A DNA stretch of 64,000 bases from Bacteroidales bacterium (GTDB lineage: Bacteria; Bacteroidota; Bacteroidia; Bacteroidales; GCA-2748055), in assembly GCA_020636775.1 (NCBI GenBank), contig JACJXF010000006.1, positions 37,507-101,506 on the forward strand. The letters are read 5' to 3'. A model generated the notes under the pieces. The model worked only from the letters and a program-made list of their open reading frames with translations, was not told where the DNA came from and ran no database searches. Below, piece by piece: positions 55,650-64,000 of this stretch. Made by a program: the position numbers and the translations under genes. Position 1 is the stretch's first letter; each line of letters begins with the position of its first letter.

Positions 55650-57242
55650 CTATCCCTCTCTCTTAAACTCCGAACTGGTATGAAAGGTAAGGGCCGGAAA
55701 CGACTCACGGGCAGTTTGCAGTGTCCATTCACTATCTGCAAAGAAAACCGGATTATCATCTTTATCATAAGCCATATGATCCCCCTTTCTCATTAAAAAA
55801 TTTTCCAGAGAGGCCTTATCATTTGTAGTTATCCAGCATGCCTTGTGATAATTGAGAGGGGAGAAGCTGCATTTGGCTCCATACTCATGCTCAAGCCGGA
55901 ATTTGATCACATCAAACTGCAGCTCTCCAACGGTACCAATAATTTTCCGGTTACCCGGCTGACGAATGAACATCTGGGCAACTCCTTCTTCAGTAAGCTG
56001 CCGTACACCTTTATCAAGTTGTTTGGTTTTAAAGGGGTCCATGTTTACCACCTCCCTGAATATCTCGGGGGAGAAACTGGGAATTCCTTTAAAATGAAGC
56101 ATCTCACCTTCTGTAAGCGTGTCCCCTATCTTAAAATTACCGCTATCATACAGTCCGACAACATCACCCGGGAAAGCCTCATCTATAATACTCTTTGCAT
56201 TTCCCATGAAGCTCGCAGGGGAGGGGAAACGTAACTTTTTTTCATGGCGTACATGAAAATAGAATTTATTTCTTTCAAATTTTCCCGAGCATATCCTGAG
56301 AAATGCAATTCTGTCGCGATGATTCGGATCCAGATTGGCATGAATCTTAAATACAAAGCCGGTTAACTTACTTTCGGCAGGAACAACTTCTCTTTCGCTG
56401 GCTTTGCGTGCACCCGGACTCGGGGCCATTTCAGTAAATGTATCCAGCAACTCCTTTACTCCGAAGTTGTTGATGGCACTTCCGAAGAATACCGGAGCAA
56501 CATGTCCGTCGAGGTAATCGGAGACTTTTATACTTTCGTAAACTTCAGAGATAAGATGAATATCTTCCCTGAGCTTAGCCACAAAATTTTCGGGAATATA
56601 TTTTTCAATTTCGGGGCTGAATACGTCTTTAACGTTGATAATATCGTCGGTCTTCTGACTTTTGCTTCCCTCAAACAGGTTGAGGTTCTTCTTATGTATG
56701 TTGTAAACTCCGTGAAACCTGTGACCCTGTCCGATGGGCCATGTAAGGGGAATGGTATGAATGGAAAGACTTTTCTCCACTTCATCGAGAAGATCAAAAG
56801 GGTCTTTCCCCTGAGAATCGAGTTTATTTATGAAAATCATTACAGGTGTATTTCTCATCCTGCAGACTTCCATCAGTTTCAGTGTTTGTTCCTCCACTCC
56901 CTTAACACTGTCAATAACCAGGATAACACTATCCACTGCTGTGAGTGTTCTGAATGTATCTTCTGCAAAATCCTTGTGGCCGGGAGTATCCAGTATGTTT
57001 ATCCTGAGATTATTATAATCGAAGGCCATGACCGATGTGGCAACAGAAATACCCCTCTGTTTTTCAATCTCAAGGAAGTCGGAGGTAGCCGTCTTTTTAA
57101 TTTTATTACTTTTTACAGCTCCGGCAACCTGTATAGCTCCCCCAAAAAGAAGAAACTTTTCTGTAAGGGTAGTCTTCCCGGCGTCGGGGTGGGAGATGAT
57201 GGCAAATGTTCTGCGTTTCTTTATTTCAGTATTGAGATCCAT
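55650..57242 (-). CDS. prfC: Peptide chain release factor 3
   Basis: A 530-residue translational GTPase that recycles RF1/RF2 after termination. G motifs are [13 protein letters not shown] (G1), the [10 protein letters not shown] switch region, [12 protein letters not shown] (G3) and [10 protein letters not shown] (G4). The family-specific domain II and III sequences are present, such as [20 protein letters not shown] and [21 protein letters not shown] at 57281 would add 13 residues, but the -7 box (TACTTTTG on the minus strand, 57269-57276) lies in that extension, so the ATG at 57242 is right. Length is normal. Confidence 0.97.
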   Translation of the reverse strand: MDLNTEIKKRRTFAIISHPDAGKTTLTEKFLLFGGAIQVAGAVKSNKIKKTATSDFLEIEKQRGISVATSVMAFDYNNLRINILDTPGHKDFAEDTFRTLTAVDSVILVIDSVKGVEEQTLKLMEVCRMRNTPVMIFINKLDSQGKDPFDLLDEVEKSLSIHTIPLTWPIGQGHRFHGVYNIHKKNLNLFEGSKSQKTDDIINVKDVFSPEIEKYIPENFVAKLREDIHLISEVYESIKVSDYLDGHVAPVFFGSAINNFGVKELLDTFTEMAPSPGARKASEREVVPAESKLTGFVFKIHANLDPNHRDRIAFLRICSGKFERNKFYFHVRHEKKLRFPSPASFMGNAKSIIDEAFPGDVVGLYDSGNFKIGDTLTEGEMLHFKGIPSFSPEIFREVVNMDPFKTKQLDKGVRQLTEEGVAQMFIRQPGNRKIIGTVGELQFDVIKFRLEHEYGAKCSFSPLNYHKACWITTNDKASLENFLMRKGDHMAYDKDDNPVFFADSEWTLQTARESFPALTFHTSSEFKREG

Positions 57243-57671
57243 GGTTATGCTTCCTCTGTTTGGGAGCGCAAAAGTAGGCAAAAATTTGATAATCCGTGAA
57301 AAAGGGAATTTGAAAATTTAATCAGAAAAAAAGTGCGGGAATCACAAATTCAATGAAATGTTGTTCACCCGCTTTAAGAAAATAAATGTCCCACGGGCCG
57401 GGACGCGAAATACGCAACGAATTCAGAAGTAATAATTTGGCTGAGTATCATATCAGGATACTTTATGACCTGTTTTTAATGTTATTTTAATTCCTTACGC
57501 TCAATTTCAAAATATGATATTTCTTTTAGCCAAGTAAACCTGCTTAATCACTAAGAATATGAAGCTTTTTAACAAAAACACAGACTGGCATATACTTCCG
57601 AAAGTCCATTTTTTTCCCTATTTTTGCCTTTTGGTCAAAATTAGAAAGACATAATAAACACTCGATATTCC
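57243..57671. other. Intergenic region between prfC and the lytic transglycosylase gene
   Basis: A 429-base divergent gap. It holds the prfC -7 box (57269-57276, minus), a fourth REP-like repeat (57386-57417), and a -7-like TATTTTTG (57619-57626, plus) before the transglycosylase gene. I see no ORF or RNA gene. Confidence 0.6.
57386..57417 (-). repeat. REP-like palindromic intergenic repeat, copy 4
   Basis: On the minus strand TTGCGTATTTCGCGTCCCG followed by GCCCGTGGGAC resembles the TTGCG ... CGTCCCG core of copies 1-3, though it is the most diverged. GTCCC and GGGAC can pair. Confidence 0.35.
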
Positions 57672-58655
57672 ATGACTTTTTTCAAAAAAACTCATCCATC
57701 CTTAAAAATTGTAGTTCCGGTACTTGCATTCTTCTTATTCATGGCTGTTTATTTCATATCCGGATTGTTTGCCTCAGATAAAAGCAATGATCCTGACCAC
57801 GACCCCAGGAGTAAGTATGCGGTATTTTCCTTTGATATTCCAGAAGATGTATATTTTGCAGGTGAGAAAGTGCCACTCGACCAGATCGATATACTTGAAA
57901 GTCTTGACCGGGAATTACTGGTAAACACATACTGGCAATCACAGACTCTGCTGTTTATAAAAAGAGCTAATCGTTATTTTCCTGTTATAGAGCCAATTTT
58001 GAAAGAATATGGGGTTCCGGATGATTTCAAGTACCTGGCTGTTGCAGAAAGCGGACTCACCAATGCCGTCTCACCTTCAAATGCTGTTGGCTTCTGGCAA
58101 TTGCTTGAAGGTACAGCAAAAGACTATGGGCTTGAAGTCAACTCCGAAGTAGACGAACGGTATAATCTGGAAAAATCGACCGAAGCTGCATGTAAATACC
58201 TCCTCGAATCGCACAGAAAATATGTTAACTGGACTCTCACCGCAGCCTCCTATAACGCCGGCAGGAAAGGGGTGGACAAACAGATTGAAAGACAGAAAGA
58301 GCTCGATTATTATGACCTTCTGCTGGGTGATGAAACCGGCAGGTACGTCTACAGGATTCTTTCCTATAAACTCATTATGGAAAACCCTACTGAATATGGT
58401 TTTATTCTGGGAGAAAATCATCTTTATCCCGAGATTCCCTTTTTTGAAGTTACTGTAGAAGGAAGCGTTCCGGACATTGCGGAATTCGCGAAACGTTATG
58501 GTATTTCTTACAAAATTCTCAAATGGATGAATCCATGGCTTAGGGAGGCTTATCTTAATAATCCCTCAGGTAAAACCTATTATTTTAAAATTCCGAAGGA
58601 AGGGTATTTTAAGATGAGCAATATTGATAAGGCTGTAGCAGATTCTATTGGTTGA
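57672..58655 (+). CDS. Lytic transglycosylase (SLT/MltD-type)
   Basis: A 327-residue exported protein with an N-terminal membrane segment (about 12-34), then an SLT lysozyme-like domain (about 100-240) with the catalytic Glu in AVAESGLTN and the supporting motifs GFWQLLEGTAKDYGLE and AASYNAG. The last 80 residues resemble a degenerate LysM-like region (IAEFAKRYGISYKILKWMNP). It cleaves the MurNAc-GlcNAc bond of peptidoglycan with anhydro-MurNAc release. It is followed on the same strand by uvrA after 55 bases. Confidence 0.9.
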   Translation: MTFFKKTHPSLKIVVPVLAFFLFMAVYFISGLFASDKSNDPDHDPRSKYAVFSFDIPEDVYFAGEKVPLDQIDILESLDRELLVNTYWQSQTLLFIKRANRYFPVIEPILKEYGVPDDFKYLAVAESGLTNAVSPSNAVGFWQLLEGTAKDYGLEVNSEVDERYNLEKSTEAACKYLLESHRKYVNWTLTAASYNAGRKGVDKQIERQKELDYYDLLLGDETGRYVYRILSYKLIMENPTEYGFILGENHLYPEIPFFEVTVEGSVPDIAEFAKRYGISYKILKWMNPWLREAYLNNPSGKTYYFKIPKEGYFKMSNIDKAVADSIG

Positions 58656-58710
58656 GGGTTGCATTTTTAATTGGTCAGTTTAATTATTTCAGGATTTAAA
58701 GAGAGTGAAA

Positions 58711-61596
58711 ATGAAGCAGGCGGGTGAGCAGAAATGGATCAGTGTGATGGGAGCAAGGGTCCATAACCTGAAAAATATAGATGTTGATATTCCCAGGAAT
58801 AAACTTACTGTAATCACAGGACTAAGTGGCAGCGGGAAATCCTCTCTCGCTTTCGATACAATTTATGCTGAGGGTCAGCGCAGGTATATTGAAACACTTT
58901 CGGCTTATGCCCGACAATTCCTTGGCAATATGGAGAGGCCTGATGTGGATAAGATCACGGGTCTGAGTCCGGTAATTTCCATCGAACAAAAAACCACCAA
59001 TAAAAATCCGCGATCCACGGTGGGAACCATTACCGAAATCTACGATTTTCTCCGGCTCCTGTATGCGCGGGCAGGTGAGGCTGTCTCATATGTCACCGGT
59101 GAGAAAATGGTCCGCTATACCGACGATCAGATTATTAAGCGAATACTGGATGAATATGATAATAAAAAAATATACATCCTTGCTCCTGTGGTAAGAGGAA
59201 GGAAGGGACATTATAAAGAGATGTTCGAACAAATTCGCAGAAAGGGATTTATTTCAGCACGGATAAACGGAGAGATCACAGAACTCAGACCTAATATGAA
59301 GCTGGATCGCTACAAGGTTCATAATATCGAAATTCTCATCGATAAAATGGAAGTGAGCAGGCAAGGCGAAAAAGCTCTCAGGGAATCCGTAAAAACAGCC
59401 ATGGAACATGGTAAAGGAATTATCATGCTATTGGAGAAAGAAAAGGATGAGTCCAGGTTTTTCAGCAGGATGCTGATGTGTCCTACCTCCGGAATCTCTT
59501 ATGATGAACCGGCCCCTCATACTTTTTCATTCAATTCTCCTCAGGGAGCCTGTCCTCACTGCAACGGACTGGGAACAGTAAGTGAAATTGATATTGAAAG
59601 AATTATCCCGAATCCTGAACTAAGTATTAAAAAAGGAGGGATCACCGCTTTGGGTCCATACAGAAATTCACTGATATTCTGGCAGATTGATTCCCTTCTG
59701 ACCAAGCATGGACTCAGTATTACAACTCCACTGAAAGATATTCCCGAAGATGTTATGGGGATAATTCTCTATGGCAGTGACGAACCCTTTAAACTGCAGA
59801 ATACACCACTTGGAAATACGGCAAACTATTTCCTTACTTTCGAGGGAGTGATAGCTTATATTCAGAATCATAACAGTGATGAGAGTTCTTCTTCCGACCA
59901 GAAATGGGCAAACCAGTTTGTCAGAAAGGTAAAATGCCCCTCATGCGAGGGTGCACGACTGAAAAAGGAATCTCTTCATTTTAAAATTGATAACCGCAAT
60001 ATTGCCGAGCTGGCCCAGATGGATATCAGTGAGCTGTTTGAATGGTTCAGGGAAATTGAAGCGAGACTTTCGGAGCGGCAGAATAAGATAGCAAGGGAAA
60101 TTCTTAAGGAAATACGCAACAGGCTCGGGTTTCTTCTTGATGTGGGACTCAATTATCTGGCACTCGACCGACCATCGCGAAGTCTTTCAGGAGGCGAAAG
60201 TCAGAGAATCAGGTTAGCTACCCAGATCGGTTCGCAGCTGGTGAATGTTTTGTATATTTTGGATGAACCCAGTATTGGCCTTCATCAGAAAGATAACCTC
60301 AAGCTTATTCACTCCCTGCAACAGTTGCGCGATAATGGGAATTCCATAATTGTGGTTGAACACGACAGGGATATGATTGAATCGGCCGATCATGTGGTTG
60401 ATATGGGGCCATTTGCCGGACGACATGGGGGCGAAGTTGTGGCTTTTGGAGACCCTGAATGCCTAAAGCAACTCAGCTCTCTGACAACCGATTACCTTCA
60501 TTATAAAAAAATTATTCCGCTTCCCGAAACCCGCCGAAAAGGAAATGGCAAAAAATTAAGTTTAAAAGGAGCAAAGGGCAATAATCTGAAAAACCTGAGT
60601 GTTGATATTCCGTTGGGTTTATTTGTATGTGTCACAGGAGTCTCAGGAAGCGGCAAATCTACTCTCATCAATGAAACGCTTCATCCCATTTTGTCAAAGC
60701 ATTTTTTCAGATCCAATAAAGAACCACTGGAGTACGAGTCCATTAAAGGCATTGAACACATCGACAAGGTAATTGAAGTTGACCAGTCTCCCCTTGGCAG
60801 GACACCCCGTTCAAATCCCGCAACGTATACCGGGGTATTTGGCGATATAAGGAAGCTTTTTGAACAAACACCGGAGGCTAAAATCAGGGCATACGGTGCG
60901 GGCAGGTTTTCATTTAATGTTAGCGGGGGAAGATGCGAGACCTGTAAAGGAGCTGGGGTTCAGACCATTGAAATGAATTTTTTGCCGGATGTATATGTGA
61001 ATTGTAAGGATTGTAACGGAAAACGTTACAACCGGGAAACCCTTGAAGTTAAATACAAAGGGAAGAATATTTCTGAAGTGCTCAATATGACTATTAACCA
61101 GTCGCTCGACTTTTTCAGTAACGTACCCAATATAAACCGGAAAATAAAAACCCTGAAGGAAGTTGGATTGGGTTACATCACACTTGGACAGCCTTCCACT
61201 ACCTTATCAGGTGGTGAGTCACAAAGGGTAAAGCTTGCATCCGAGCTTTCTAAAAAGGATACAGGCCAGACCGTTTATATTCTTGATGAGCCCACAACAG
61301 GACTCCATTTCGAAGATGTAAGGGTATTGCTGGAAGTGATTGGAAAGCTGGTGGATAAAGGCAATACGGTAATTATGATTGAGCATAATATGGATGTGAT
61401 AAAAACGGCCGATTATATTATTGACATAGGGAAGGAGGGTGGAAGGCTGGGAGGTGAAATTCTGGCAAGCGGAAGCCCTGAAAAGATTGCTGAATGTAAG
61501 AACTCTTATACCGGACAGTTTCTTGCGAAGGAGCTCAGTCATTCATTTACTGATGGAAAGGCAAATAACAAAAAGCCCGTGATTGAAGCGCAATAG
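58711..61596 (+). CDS. uvrA: Excinuclease ABC subunit A
   Basis: A 961-residue nucleotide excision repair protein with two ABC ATPase modules. Walker [15 protein letters not shown] and the second [14 protein letters not shown], signatures [13 protein letters not shown] and [13 protein letters not shown], and both Walker B motifs ([24 protein letters not shown]) are intact. The C-terminal zinc site (CETC ... CKDC) is complete. The first zinc module is degenerate: the first pair reads CPTS (257-260) in place of C-x2-C, while CPHC follows. I recall the same change in other Bacteroidota UvrA. A GTG at 58705 could be an alternative start. Confidence 0.97.
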   Translation: MKQAGEQKWISVMGARVHNLKNIDVDIPRNKLTVITGLSGSGKSSLAFDTIYAEGQRRYIETLSAYARQFLGNMERPDVDKITGLSPVISIEQKTTNKNPRSTVGTITEIYDFLRLLYARAGEAVSYVTGEKMVRYTDDQIIKRILDEYDNKKIYILAPVVRGRKGHYKEMFEQIRRKGFISARINGEITELRPNMKLDRYKVHNIEILIDKMEVSRQGEKALRESVKTAMEHGKGIIMLLEKEKDESRFFSRMLMCPTSGISYDEPAPHTFSFNSPQGACPHCNGLGTVSEIDIERIIPNPELSIKKGGITALGPYRNSLIFWQIDSLLTKHGLSITTPLKDIPEDVMGIILYGSDEPFKLQNTPLGNTANYFLTFEGVIAYIQNHNSDESSSSDQKWANQFVRKVKCPSCEGARLKKESLHFKIDNRNIAELAQMDISELFEWFREIEARLSERQNKIAREILKEIRNRLGFLLDVGLNYLALDRPSRSLSGGESQRIRLATQIGSQLVNVLYILDEPSIGLHQKDNLKLIHSLQQLRDNGNSIIVVEHDRDMIESADHVVDMGPFAGRHGGEVVAFGDPECLKQLSSLTTDYLHYKKIIPLPETRRKGNGKKLSLKGAKGNNLKNLSVDIPLGLFVCVTGVSGSGKSTLINETLHPILSKHFFRSNKEPLEYESIKGIEHIDKVIEVDQSPLGRTPRSNPATYTGVFGDIRKLFEQTPEAKIRAYGAGRFSFNVSGGRCETCKGAGVQTIEMNFLPDVYVNCKDCNGKRYNRETLEVKYKGKNISEVLNMTINQSLDFFSNVPNINRKIKTLKEVGLGYITLGQPSTTLSGGESQRVKLASELSKKDTGQTVYILDEPTTGLHFEDVRVLLEVIGKLVDKGNTVIMIEHNMDVIKTADYIIDIGKEGGRLGGEILASGSPEKIAECKNSYTGQFLAKELSHSFTDGKANNKKPVIEAQ

Positions 61597-61742
61597 CTTT
61601 TCAATGGTAAATTGTCTGTCTCCCCTGTTTTAACAGCATAGTCAGACATTCAGTTTTCATTTATCCTGCTTGTATTTTGTAATTTAATTGCTGATATTTA
61701 AAGTATTAAACTGATCAATTCTACTAATTAACGTACAATATT

Positions 61743-62456
61743 ATGTCATCCTCAAACGAAGAGAAAATTCTAAGAGCCTTTAAACAAAAGGATTGGAATG
61801 AAATTAAATCATCAGATTCATGGCAGATTTTTAAGATTATGGCCGAATTTGTTGAGGGTTTTGAAAAACTGGGAACCATCGGTCCCTGCGTTTCAATTTT
61901 TGGATCTGCCAGAACCGAACCCGGCACTCCTTACTACAAGCTTGCCGAAGATATTGCCTTTCTTCTTACCCAGCATGGATATGGAGTGATTACCGGTGGG
62001 GGTCCGGGAATTATGGAAGCCGGTAATCTGGGAGCCAAAAGAGGGAAGGGCCGCAGCGTTGGTGTTAATATTGACCTTCCTTTTGAGCAATCGGCAAATC
62101 TGTTTATTGATTCCGACAAGTTGCTGAGCTTTAAGCATTTTTTCGTAAGGAAAGTAATGTTCATGAAATATGCTCAGGGATTTGTGGTGCTTCCCGGTGG
62201 CTTCGGTACCTTTGATGAGCTTTTTGAAGCAATAACACTTATACAAACCGGGAAAATAGGTCGTTTCCCGATTGTGCTTGTCGGACAGGAATACTGGGGA
62301 GGACTGGTGGAATGGATCAAGGAGGTTATGCTGAAGAAGGAGGGAAACATCAATGAGGGAGATATGGATCTGTTTACGCTGGTAGACACTGCAGATGAGG
62401 CGGTTGAAGTAATTGACAAATTCTACAGCAAATACCTGTTGAGTCCGAACTTCTAG
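61743..62456 (+). CDS. LOG-family Rossmann-fold protein
   Basis: A 237-residue protein of the TIGR00730/LOG family. The family motif PGGFGTFDELFE and the nucleotide-binding GGGPGIMEAGNLGAKRGKG are intact. Plant and bacterial LOG proteins hydrolyse N6-modified AMP to adenine and ribose-5-phosphate; many bacterial members act as nucleotide 5'-monophosphate phosphoribohydrolases. Substrate in this organism is unknown. It is in the same direction as uvrA, 146 bases downstream. Confidence 0.93.
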   Translation: MSSSNEEKILRAFKQKDWNEIKSSDSWQIFKIMAEFVEGFEKLGTIGPCVSIFGSARTEPGTPYYKLAEDIAFLLTQHGYGVITGGGPGIMEAGNLGAKRGKGRSVGVNIDLPFEQSANLFIDSDKLLSFKHFFVRKVMFMKYAQGFVVLPGGFGTFDELFEAITLIQTGKIGRFPIVLVGQEYWGGLVEWIKEVMLKKEGNINEGDMDLFTLVDTADEAVEVIDKFYSKYLLSPNF

Positions 62457-62485
62457 AATTGTTAATAAGCAGGGGCTATTGTTAA

Positions 62486-63904
<1,419 letters not shown>

Positions 63905-63938
63905 GCCAGGAACATGCCCAGGGAAAACTAATCAAGGG

Positions 63939-64000
63939 ATGACCGGAATCAGGAAGTATCTTTTCTTTTTAATACTGCTATCAGTACCCTTACTGCTTGT
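63939..64000 (+). CDS. Start of an exported protein (3' end outside window)
   Basis: An ATG at 63939 opens a frame that runs off the window. The visible 20 residues, a basic start (TGIRKY) followed by a strongly hydrophobic run, look like a signal peptide. The gene lies 35 bases after the SPOR-like gene in the same direction. Nothing more can be said. Confidence 0.55.
   Translation, partial: MTGIRKYLFFLILLSVPLLL

Noticed and set aside
56502..57299. A 265-codon plus-strand ORF
   Set aside because: It lies fully antisense to prfC, whose GTPase motifs are unambiguous; the translation resembles no protein and is Cys/Phe-rich like a shadow frame.

Overview
The window reads as a chromosomal segment of a member of the Bacteroidota, probably near the Bacteroidales/Marinilabiliales. 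Several independent signs point this way: a murF-alr gene fusion, a gliding lipoprotein gene gldB next to nadE, a giant secreted protein with a type IX secretion (T9SS) C-terminal domain, DUF1573 and DUF5916 proteins, and promoters of the TTTG-N18..21-TAnnTTTG type instead of the E. coli type. Shine-Dalgarno sequences are mostly absent. I see no tRNA, rRNA, CRISPR array, transposase or phage gene. Coding density is high, and the content is mostly housekeeping plus envelope biology.

Layout. 1-7.0 kb (mostly minus strand): an incomplete GT-C-like membrane glycosyltransferase with TPRs, rpmH, an MFS transporter, rsmG, an ECF sigma factor and a membrane GT2. 7.0-11.4 kb (plus): tgt, an LptF/G-like permease, and a biotin-dependent acyl-CoA carboxyltransferase with its biotin carrier. 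11.5-17.6 kb: ispE, dnaB, a YjjG-like HAD phosphatase, a DEAD-box helicase and rmuC. 17.6-19.7 kb (minus): a small exported protein with three LEDWM motifs, rsmI, and a Glu/Arg-repeat protein. 19.9-24.8 kb (plus, tightly spaced): tdk, murF-alr and a GT2-GT4 fusion. 24.9-30.3 kb: lipid A-type acyltransferase, Crp/Fnr regulator, nadE, a small outer-membrane barrel, and gldB. 30.4-37.4 kb: the T9SS cargo protein and a divergent TPR/SpoIIE phosphatase. 37.6-41.1 kb (minus): TlpA-like thioredoxin, meaB and a DUF1573 protein. 41.5-46.3 kb (plus): a 1094-residue pseudopeptidase/propeller/barrel protein, a half-size TSUP protein and an M20 amidohydrolase. 46.3-54.8 kb: ferredoxin, lpd, a lipoprotein serpin, a DUF5916 outer-membrane protein, and an ECF sigma factor paired with a membrane-anchored barrel protein. 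This block is framed by two inverted copies of a complex tandem-repeat element. 54.9-64 kb: arsC, prfC, a lytic transglycosylase, uvrA, a LOG-family protein, a duplicated-domain/SPOR-like envelope protein, and the start of another exported protein.

Functional threads. Cell-wall and LPS-type functions recur (MurF-Alr, lytic transglycosylase, LptF/G-like, GT2-GT4, LpxL-like acyltransferase). Propionyl/methylmalonyl-CoA chemistry is suggested by the carboxyltransferase/BCCP pair and MeaB, which lie about 28 kb apart. Surface and secretion biology is represented by GldB, the T9SS cargo, several barrels and the serpin.

The observations most worth a second look are: the inverted minisatellite-type repeat pair around an 8 kb block; a REP-like palindromic family in intergenic gaps; the sigma/membrane-anchored-barrel pair; the degenerate-peptidase/propeller/barrel protein; and the LEDWM-repeat exported peptide. 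I did not find an obvious complete new defence or biosynthetic system.
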